NCBI GenBank assembly: GCA_937958815.1
Contig: CALGMR010000003.1
Coordinates: 124,001-188,000 of the forward strand
From: an uncultured Rhizobiaceae group bacterium
GTDB taxonomy: Bacteria; Pseudomonadota; Alphaproteobacteria; Rhizobiales; Rhizobiaceae
Length of the DNA stretch: 64,000 nucleotides
Direction: 5' to 3'
Of this stretch, positions 57,717-64,000 are shown in pieces; the stretch's first letter is position 1; each line of letters starts with the position of its first letter. The position numbers and the translations under genes are program-made. The notes under the pieces are model-generated. The model was not told the DNA's origin. It searched no databases and saw only the letters and a list, made by a program, of their open reading frames with translations.

Positions 57717-58697
57717 ATGGCAATCAATGCAACACATGAAACCGAAATTCTCATTCCCGCAGCCCCCTGTTTGATGGCTGAGCGGAAGGCTTGGTTGACC
57801 CATTTGCAAGCTGAACGGCGCATGGCGGAAAAAACGCTCGACGCATACGAACGCGACCTGCGTCAGTTTTGTGTCCACATGACTCACTATTTAGGGCACC
57901 CGCCCAAAGTCAAAGATTTTGCCAATCTCAAACCTCTGCAATTGCGCGGTTACTTGGCCAAGCGTCGTGATGCAGGAAACGGAGCGCGCACCTTAGCGCG
58001 TGATTTGGCAGGTATTCGCTCTTTCGTGCGTTATTTGGAAAAGCAAGGCAAAGCCTCAAGCGCCGGTCTCACTGCTATGCGTGCGCCGAAACAACCAGCC
58101 ACATTGCCCAAACCTGTTACCGCACGCGAAGCAATGCGTCTGACGGACCATACAGAACAGATGCACGAAACACCGTGGATCGCTGCGCGCGATGCGGCGC
58201 TCATGACATTGCTTTACGGATGTGGATTGCGCATTTCCGAAGCACTCGATTTAACACTCGAAGATTTCGGTTTGCGCAACAGCACCAACGCGAAAACACG
58301 CGCTGAGACACTGCGCATTCTTGGCAAAGGCGGGAAGACACGGCTTGTTCCCGTTCTGCCCGTCGTGTGTGAAGCGCTGGATTACTATCTCAAGCTTTGT
58401 CCTTACACTTTACGCAATAACGATGTTTTGTTTCGCGGTGCGCGCGGTGGACCAGTGCAACCAGCTGTCATTCAAAAAGCCATGCGTTTGATGCGCGGGG
58501 CATTGGGCCTGCCAAACACGGCTACGCCACACGCCATGCGCCATTCCTTTGCCACACATTTATTGGGCAATGGTGGAGACCTTCGCACCATTCAAGAATT
58601 GCTAGGCCATGCAAGCCTATCCACCACACAAAAATACACTGCCGTCGACACCGATGCCCTTTTAAAAACATGGAGCGCGGCTCACCCTCGCGCCTGA
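57717..58697 (+). CDS. xerC: Tyrosine recombinase XerC
   Basis: This 326-residue recombinase resolves chromosome dimers at dif with XerD. The N-terminal SAM-like domain has TLDAYERDLRQF. The catalytic domain has CGLRISEALDLTL (Arg), GKGGKTRLVPVLP (Lys), HAMRHSFATHLLGNGG (His-x-x-Arg) and LLGHASLSTTQKYTAVD (His and Tyr nucleophile). All are present. The start is uncertain: ATG at 57717 here, with others at 57648 and 57774. It is chromosomal housekeeping, not a phage integrase. Confidence 0.94.
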   Translation: MAINATHETEILIPAAPCLMAERKAWLTHLQAERRMAEKTLDAYERDLRQFCVHMTHYLGHPPKVKDFANLKPLQLRGYLAKRRDAGNGARTLARDLAGIRSFVRYLEKQGKASSAGLTAMRAPKQPATLPKPVTAREAMRLTDHTEQMHETPWIAARDAALMTLLYGCGLRISEALDLTLEDFGLRNSTNAKTRAETLRILGKGGKTRLVPVLPVVCEALDYYLKLCPYTLRNNDVLFRGARGGPVQPAVIQKAMRLMRGALGLPNTATPHAMRHSFATHLLGNGGDLRTIQELLGHASLSTTQKYTAVDTDALLKTWSAAHPRA

Positions 58698-58704
58698 TCA
58701 AAAC

Positions 58705-59733
58705 ATGAAAAAACTCAGCCTTCTCGCACTTGCACTTTCTGTGTCACTGCTTTCTCATCAAGCCGCCAATGCCGCTGATAAGGCCATTGTCTGCACTGGT
58801 AAAAACCTGTTGCCAGAAATTGAAAAGGAAGCACCAGAGATTGCGACCAATCTAAAAGCCGAGGCCAATAGCATTCCCTTTGGCAAAGGGCTGACATGGA
58901 AGATTGAAAAGGCAGGCTTTCCGCCATCATATTTGTTTGGCACCATGCATCTGTCTGACCCGCGCATGCTGGAATTGAAGCCCGGTGCAAAAGCAGCTTT
59001 CCAGGGCAGTCAGTCACTGGCTTTGGAAATCACCGAGATCATTGATCCAAAAGCGATGGCGGCAAAAGCCTTCGGTATTTTGAAATACACCATGTATTCT
59101 GGAGCAGAAAACCTCGACACCAAATTAAAGCCCGAAGAAGCAAAAGCGGTTCAAAAGCTTGTTCAGAAAAAACTCGGACTGCCGTGGAACGTCGCCAGCA
59201 AAATGAAACCATGGGCGCTGATGGGATCTCTTGCTTTGCCAGCATGTGAGTTGGCGCGCAAACGCGCACAAAAGCCATTTCTCGATATGAAACTCGGCTT
59301 GGAGGCGAAAGCTTCCGGCAAAGAACTCGTGGCACTGGAAACGCTGGAAGGCCAAATGAAAGCCATGGCAAGCCTGCCAGAGGAGTTCGCACTGAACGGA
59401 TTGTTGCAATCTGTGAAGCTTGGCAGCCGCATGGATGATTTGTTTGAAACAATGATCCAGCTTTACATCAAAGAAGACACAGCAACTGTGTGGGCACTGA
59501 TGCGCCGAGTTGGCGAAAACGGATTTGTAAAAGCTGTCGACAATGCAGATTACGCTGAATTTCAGCAGGTGATGGTGGATGCACGCAATGAGTCCATGGT
59601 GGACGCATCCATTCCCCTTCTGGACAAGGGAAATGCCTTCATTGCAGTCGGGGCTTTGCACCTTCCCGGCGAGAACGGCATTGCCAACATTCTGGTTCAA
59701 AAAGGATACAAGGTCACACGGGTGACACCGTAA
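58705..59733 (+). CDS. TraB/GumN family protein
   Basis: This 342-residue exported protein has a signal ending near QAANA and the TraB/GumN (ChaN-like) layout. SYLFGTMHLSDPRML near residue 78 holds the first conserved GTxH; SLALEITEI follows, and the C-terminal FIAVGALHLPGENGIANIL holds the second, GxxHLxG. These two motifs form a putative metal site; family members are thought to be metallopeptidase-like, as in TIKI. The role in bacteria is unclear. It starts seven bases after xerC and probably shares its transcript. Confidence 0.9.
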   Translation: MKKLSLLALALSVSLLSHQAANAADKAIVCTGKNLLPEIEKEAPEIATNLKAEANSIPFGKGLTWKIEKAGFPPSYLFGTMHLSDPRMLELKPGAKAAFQGSQSLALEITEIIDPKAMAAKAFGILKYTMYSGAENLDTKLKPEEAKAVQKLVQKKLGLPWNVASKMKPWALMGSLALPACELARKRAQKPFLDMKLGLEAKASGKELVALETLEGQMKAMASLPEEFALNGLLQSVKLGSRMDDLFETMIQLYIKEDTATVWALMRRVGENGFVKAVDNADYAEFQQVMVDARNESMVDASIPLLDKGNAFIAVGALHLPGENGIANILVQKGYKVTRVTP

Positions 59734-59838
59734 TCTTTGCTATCTGTATCATTATGAAACAAATACAGGCCAATAAGGTGGCATAAGGGTTGCAACCTCA
59801 CGTGCAAGCGCACAGCGCAAAGCACACGAGGACCCAAA

Positions 59839-60135
59839 ATGCGTACACTTTTGATCGCCGCCACACTTGCAGCAAGCACATTGGCAACTACCAGCTATGC
59901 TGGTGCTCAAGATTTCCGTCAATATCCAGGTTTCAAAGACAAAGACGCATTTGTTGAAATGACCAATGATATGGGACTGATTGTCGAGATCACACTGCGT
60001 TGTGGCCGACGCGCAAACGGCAAAATCAAAGCTGGAATTATGACCTATTCCAAACTTGAGCGTCTCTATTGTTCATCACAAAACCGCTGCTACCGTGATG
60101 CGCTGAAAGCAGCCGACCAAACCTGCGGCGGCTAA
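59839..60135 (+). CDS. Small secreted four-Cys protein
   Basis: This 98-residue protein has a signal peptide (about residues 1-24, ending SYAGAQ) and a mature part of about 74 residues with four Cys (LRCGRR, LYCSSQ, NRCYRD, QTCGG), likely two disulfides. I recognise no family. GAGGA lies about nine bases before the ATG. A perfect palindrome GGTTGCAACC (59788-59797) lies 41 bases upstream. The stop overlaps the end of the convergent SLC13 gene by four bases. Confidence 0.7.
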   Translation: MRTLLIAATLAASTLATTSYAGAQDFRQYPGFKDKDAFVEMTNDMGLIVEITLRCGRRANGKIKAGIMTYSKLERLYCSSQNRCYRDALKAADQTCGG

Positions 60136-61898
60136 AACGGCCAAACAAAAATGATGGTCGGCACAGCGACGGCAATAACAATTGCCTCCAGCAAAAGGCC
60201 CATGCGCCAATAGTCGCCAAATTTGTAATTGCCCGGGCCCATAATGATCGTGTTGTTCTTGTGCCCAATTGGCGTGAGGAACGCACATGATGCGGCCACG
60301 GCCACACCCATCAAAAATGGATCAGGATTGACACCAATTGATTGAGCCACACTCACGGCGATGGGCGCCGTGATTAGAGCGGTCGCCACATTGTTCAAAA
60401 AGTCAGACAAGGTCATGGTGATGATCATGATGATTGTCAAAATGCCCCACGGCGGCAAGTTTGATGTTTGAGTGACGATCAACTCAGCAATCATCTGACT
60501 GCCGCCAGTGGTCTCAAGCGCGGTGCCGACCGGGATGAGGCAGGCCAGTAGCACAATGACCTTCCATTCGATCAACGCGTAAAAATCCCGCCCACCTATG
60601 ATGCCAAGCGCAAGGTAGCCCACCACACAAATCGCCAAAGCAATGGCCAACGATGTGATGGACAAAACCGACAGCATAATTGCCACCACAAAAAGCGCGA
60701 TGGCAATAAACGCTTTCGTGCGTTGCAAAACTTCCATACGTCGATTTTCCAGCGGCAAGACGCCCAACCAATTGCTGGCGCGTGCCACATTTTCGTCGGG
60801 TCCAATGAGCAGCAACATATCGCCAGCTTTGATTGGCAACTTGCGCACACGATCTCTGAATTTTTTGCCTTGGCGTGAAACACCCAAAAGCGTAACGCCG
60901 TAACGACCAACGAGCCGTAACGTTTCCGTCGTCCGCCCCACAAGACGGGCATCTTCAGGAACGATGGCTTCCACGAGACTTAATGACCGTCCCAAAAGTC
61001 CGCCATGTTTTTCAGCCCCAATCGCTTCCAATTCAGCAGCACCCATAAGAGCTTCAATTTGTTTTGGGTCGCCTTCCAGCACAAGAAAATCGCCTTTGCG
61101 GATCTCTTTGGTTTTCGAAAATCCGGGAAGGCGTTTCCCTTGGCGCACGAGACCCAAAATAGTCACGTCGTTCTCATTGGCGAGTGGATAAATATCGCCC
61201 ACCGTTTGGCCAATGGACTTGGATTCAGATTTCACGCGCGCTTCAGCAACATACAGCCCCGCGTCGCCTTCCAGCGAAACCGTATCTGCGCGTTTGGGCA
61301 GCAAACGCCACCCAATAATCGAGACATAAGCAATGCCCGTTAATGCAACGGCCAAGCCAACAGGTGCGAAGTCAAACATTTGAAACGGTTTGCCGAACGC
61401 GTCTTCGCGATATTGTGCAATCACGATATTTGGCGGCGTTCCTATCATTGTTATCATACCGCCCAGAATGGTTCCGAACGACAAGGGCATGAGTGTCAAC
61501 GAGATCGCACGTTTGGCTTTGCGCGCCGCATCCATGTCGAGAGACATCAACAGTGCCAATGCTGCCACATTGTTGATGATTGCCGAAAGTGCTGCACCCG
61601 CTACAGCCATTATGCCAATGTGAGACGACAGGTTACGATCCGGCTTGATGACAAATTGTGCGATCAATTCCACCGCACCAGAATTCATCAGTCCGCGGGA
61701 AACAATCAGCACCAGCGCGATAATGACAACGGCAGGATGGCCAAACCCTTCAAAAGCCTTGCTCGGCTCAATAATGCCAAACAAGACAGTGACGAGAAGA
61801 GCGACAAAGGCCACAAGGTCATAGCGAAAACGACCCCAAACGAGCATGCCGAACAGGACAAACAGAATGCCAAATAATATGGTCAGGTCCGTTGGCAT
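60132..61898 (-). CDS. SLC13/DASS-family permease with two TrkA-C domains
   Basis: This 588-residue inner-membrane transporter has two blocks of TM helices. Between them (about residues 205-385) are two RCK_C (TrkA-C) regulatory domains, seen in DFLVLEGDPKQIEALMG and DMLLLIGPDENVARAS. Conserved parts are SAIINNVAALALLMSL and TPPNIVIAQYREDAFG in the first half and TMTLSDFLNNVATALI in the second. Such proteins carry dicarboxylates or sulfate with Na+ or H+. The substrate is not fixed by sequence. It follows lpdA after 13 bases, in the same direction, so it may carry a TCA-cycle acid. Confidence 0.92.
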   Translation of the reverse strand: MPTDLTILFGILFVLFGMLVWGRFRYDLVAFVALLVTVLFGIIEPSKAFEGFGHPAVVIIALVLIVSRGLMNSGAVELIAQFVIKPDRNLSSHIGIMAVAGAALSAIINNVAALALLMSLDMDAARKAKRAISLTLMPLSFGTILGGMITMIGTPPNIVIAQYREDAFGKPFQMFDFAPVGLAVALTGIAYVSIIGWRLLPKRADTVSLEGDAGLYVAEARVKSESKSIGQTVGDIYPLANENDVTILGLVRQGKRLPGFSKTKEIRKGDFLVLEGDPKQIEALMGAAELEAIGAEKHGGLLGRSLSLVEAIVPEDARLVGRTTETLRLVGRYGVTLLGVSRQGKKFRDRVRKLPIKAGDMLLLIGPDENVARASNWLGVLPLENRRMEVLQRTKAFIAIALFVVAIMLSVLSITSLAIALAICVVGYLALGIIGGRDFYALIEWKVIVLLACLIPVGTALETTGGSQMIAELIVTQTSNLPPWGILTIIMIITMTLSDFLNNVATALITAPIAVSVAQSIGVNPDPFLMGVAVAASCAFLTPIGHKNNTIIMGPGNYKFGDYWRMGLLLEAIVIAVAVPTIIFVWPF

Positions 61899-61911
61899 AG
61901 TGGCGCCTTTC

Positions 61912-63321
61912 TTACATGTGCAGCGGTTTGCTGTATGTCGCCATAGCAGCTTCTTTCACAGCTTCCGACAATGTTGGATGCGCATGGCATGTGCGACCAA
62001 GATCTTCGGATGAACCGCCAAACTCCATGAGTACGGCAACTTCGTGGATCATGTCACCAGCGCCAAAGCCAACAATATGACATCCAAGAACCTTGTCGGT
62101 TTTGGCATCAGCCAAAAATTTCACAAAACCGTCTGTTGCGTTCATGGCGCGCGCGCGGCCATTGGCGGTGAAGGGGAACTGCCCTGCAACATAATCAACC
62201 CCATCGGCTTTCAACTGTTCTTCGGTTGCACCTACAGATGCCACCTCCGGCATTGTATACACCACGCCCGGAATAACATTGTAATTCACGTGGCCATGTT
62301 GTCCTGCAATGGTTTCAGCAACAGCAACACCTTCATCTTCCGCTTTATGAGCAAGCATGGGACCGTCGGTTACATCACCAATAGCGTAAACACCTTCCAC
62401 ATTGGTGCGCCATTGAGCGTCGGTTTTCACCATGCCGCGTTCCATTTTCACACCCAAGGCTTCAAGACCGAGATTGGACGTAAATGGACGGCGGCCAGTC
62501 GCCACCAAAACCACATCAGCTTCAATGGTTTCAGCATCACCGCCTTTAACAGGTTCAAAGCTCACCAGACCTTTGTTGCCTTTTTTAGAAACGGCCGTGA
62601 CCTTGGAATTCATCTTGAAGGTGAAGCCTTGCTTTTTCAGTGTCCGCTGGAATTGTTTCGCAACACCACCATCCATGCCCCCAAGAATGGAACCCAGATA
62701 TTCCACCACAGTGACATCGGCACCAAGGCGAGACCAAACGGAACCCAGTTCCAACCCAATCACACCGCCACCCACAACCACCAAAGATTTTGGAACTTTC
62801 GGCAAAGAGATCGCATGATCTGACGACACGATGGTCGCGCCATCAAATTCCACATCAACGCCAGGAATCCCCGCAACTTCAGAACCTGTGGCAATCACAA
62901 TGTTCTTGGCTGCGATCGTTTCCACTTTGCCATCATCATCTGTGACAGACACTTGGCCTTTGGCTGCAATAGCACCCATGCCATGGAATACGGTGATTTC
63001 ATTCTTGTTCATCAAGAACGAAACCCCGTCCACATTTGCTTTCACGGTCGCATCTTTGTGCGCCATCATCTTTTTCAAATCGAGCTTTGGTTTGCCCACA
63101 TCGATGCCAAGCTTGTCGAACCCATGAGCGGCTTCGTGATACATTTCAGAAGCATGCAACAAGGCTTTTGATGGAATGCATCCAACGTTCAAACACGTTC
63201 CACCAAGCGTTTTGTCTTTCTCGACAATGGCCGTTTTCAAACCAAGTTGTGCCGCTTTGATAGCGCACACATAACCACCTGGCCCTGAACCAATTACAAC
63301 GACATCAAATTCGCTTGCCAT
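61912..63321 (-). CDS. lpdA: Dihydrolipoyl dehydrogenase (E3)
   Basis: This E3 flavoprotein of 2-oxo-acid dehydrogenase complexes reoxidises dihydrolipoamide. The 469-residue protein has [19 protein letters not shown] (FAD), [16 protein letters not shown] (redox disulfide), [20 protein letters not shown] (NAD) and the end [16 protein letters not shown] (catalytic His-Glu). AAAGGA lies before the ATG. Upstream (22 bases) is the SDR gene often found between sucB and lpdA in Rhizobiales, so this is probably the E3 of the 2-oxoglutarate dehydrogenase operon. Confidence 0.96.
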   Translation of the reverse strand: MASEFDVVVIGSGPGGYVCAIKAAQLGLKTAIVEKDKTLGGTCLNVGCIPSKALLHASEMYHEAAHGFDKLGIDVGKPKLDLKKMMAHKDATVKANVDGVSFLMNKNEITVFHGMGAIAAKGQVSVTDDDGKVETIAAKNIVIATGSEVAGIPGVDVEFDGATIVSSDHAISLPKVPKSLVVVGGGVIGLELGSVWSRLGADVTVVEYLGSILGGMDGGVAKQFQRTLKKQGFTFKMNSKVTAVSKKGNKGLVSFEPVKGGDAETIEADVVLVATGRRPFTSNLGLEALGVKMERGMVKTDAQWRTNVEGVYAIGDVTDGPMLAHKAEDEGVAVAETIAGQHGHVNYNVIPGVVYTMPEVASVGATEEQLKADGVDYVAGQFPFTANGRARAMNATDGFVKFLADAKTDKVLGCHIVGFGAGDMIHEVAVLMEFGGSSEDLGRTCHAHPTLSEAVKEAAMATYSKPLHM

Positions 63322-63343
63322 ATTTACTTTCCTTTAAAGACGT

Positions 63344-64000
63344 CTAGCGTCCGCCACCAACATTCAGGCAGTCACCCGTCACATAAGATGCATCTTCACT
63401 CAACAGCCAAACAATCGCCCGTGCAACTTCTTCAGCAGTTCCTGCACGACCCATCGGCACGGTGTGTCCCAACCGTTCCACACGGTTCAATTCACCACCA
63501 GATGCATGGATTTCTGTATCAATCAAACCGGGTCGAACGGCATTCACGCGGATGCCCTCACCAGCAACTTCAAGCGCCAAACCTTTTGTAAAAATATCGA
63601 CGCCAGCCTTAGCCGCAGCATAGTCCACATACATATTTGGAGAGCCAAGATAGGCAGCGGCCGATGATAGATTCACAATCGCGCCACCCTTGCCGCCATG
63701 TTCTGTCGACATACGTTTAATTGCCTCACGCGCACACAAGAACGACCCTGTGAGATGAACAGCAAACATACGGTTCAAACGCTCCGCAGTGATGTTCTCC
63801 ACACGGTCAGATTGCCCCACATGTCCCGCATTATTCACAAGGCCAGCAAGCGGCCCCATCTGATCAACGGCCTCAAACATGCGCAATATGTCGGCTTCAT
63901 TCCCCATATCGCCTTGCACAGCGATGGCGTTCACACCATGGGCTTTACAGTCCGCAACAACCTGTTCTGCCGCATCAGAATTGGACATATAGTTGATGCA
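63344..64000 (-). CDS. SDR-family oxidoreductase (truncated by window edge)
   Basis: The frame is open to base 64000, so the N-terminus with the TGxxxGxG cofactor motif lies outside. The visible part has LVNNAGHVGQ, the catalytic Ser in VNLSSAAAYLG, the YxxxK pair in YVDYAAAKAG, VRPGLIDTEIH and the end YVTGDCLNVGGGR, so the active site is intact. It is a classical short-chain dehydrogenase, similar to FabG and glucose dehydrogenase. SDR genes next to lpdA in the sucAB operon are common in Rhizobiales, with unknown substrate. Confidence 0.92.
   Translation of the reverse strand, partial: CINYMSNSDAAEQVVADCKAHGVNAIAVQGDMGNEADILRMFEAVDQMGPLAGLVNNAGHVGQSDRVENITAERLNRMFAVHLTGSFLCAREAIKRMSTEHGGKGGAIVNLSSAAAYLGSPNMYVDYAAAKAGVDIFTKGLALEVAGEGIRVNAVRPGLIDTEIHASGGELNRVERLGHTVPMGRAGTAEEVARAIVWLLSEDASYVTGDCLNVGGGR

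Noticed and set aside
57717..58697. Tyrosine recombinase as a sign of a prophage or genomic island
   Set aside because: The sequence and place (near priA and the small transaldolase) fit chromosomal XerC. No attachment-site repeat, tRNA or phage gene is near.
62044..62823. + strand reading frame of 259 codons
   Set aside because: Antisense to lpdA, with no ribosome-binding site and no recognisable motif.

Overview
This window reads as a contiguous piece of core chromosome from an alphaproteobacterium of the order Hyphomicrobiales (Rhizobiales). The gene order is the basis for this: rplU-rpmA-obgE-proB-proA-nadD-rsfS-rlmH-envC-ctpA-yibQ-rppH, then the atpHAGDC operon in reverse, then priA, a small transaldolase and xerC, and at the right edge lpdA with the SDR gene that usually sits beside it in the 2-oxoglutarate dehydrogenase operon. 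A second conserved block is argH-lptM-lysA with a TIGR02302 gene. Base composition looks close to even, lower than in most soil rhizobia, and the lack of nodulation or plasmid genes would fit a marine lineage (an Ahrensia-like relative is a guess). There is no rRNA, tRNA, insertion sequence, phage or CRISPR array. No stretch longer than about 300 bases lacks a gene.

Left part (1-20 kb): a truncated EamA-type permease; a two-TM protein with a PduO-type cobalamin adenosyltransferase; a rhomboid protease; etfB-etfA; the TIGR02302 envelope protein; an MscS channel; lysine and arginine genes (lysA, argH) with an LptM-like lipoprotein; a TlpA thioredoxin; an AMP-forming acyl-CoA ligase with a 3-hydroxybutyryl-CoA dehydrogenase; L32 with mtgA; and two isoprenoid genes (ispA, ispG) flanking a lytic transglycosylase.

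Accessory-looking part (20-32.4 kb): a TetR regulator is divergent from a Tat-exported molybdenum hydroxylase (2Fe-2S subunit plus large subunit). Next come a GGDEF-EAL protein, a diheme cytochrome c with a cytochrome c', an FAD aromatic-type monooxygenase, an M20 amidohydrolase, a DUF1203 protein and a DUF3563 microprotein. Last is an mvaA-mvaB pair (class II HMG-CoA reductase plus HMG-CoA lyase), the arrangement known for mevalonate catabolism. The host makes isoprenoids by the MEP route (ispG is present), so this pair most likely degrades mevalonate.

Right part (32.4-64 kb): the ribosome/GTPase/proline/NAD/cell-wall superoperon, interrupted by a sterol-desaturase-family gene and, beyond rppH, by a secreted EF-hand protein. 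Then come the F1 ATP synthase genes, priA, transaldolase, an MmyB-like regulator divergent from a small membrane protein, xerC, a TraB/GumN protein, a small secreted protein, an SLC13 permease, lpdA and a truncated SDR.

The most useful non-coding observations are a perfect CtrA-type box before the EnvC-like gene, a perfect TTGACA-N13-TGTCAA inverted repeat between the TetR gene and the molybdenum hydroxylase, a 17-bp tandem repeat starting in the last codons of proB, and several perfect inverted repeats in divergent promoter regions. I found no clear candidate for a wholly new defence or mobile system. The best leads for new biology are the periplasmic oxidation island (20-29 kb), the EF-hand protein with an unassigned C-terminal region, and the extra domains on L21 and the ATP synthase beta subunit.
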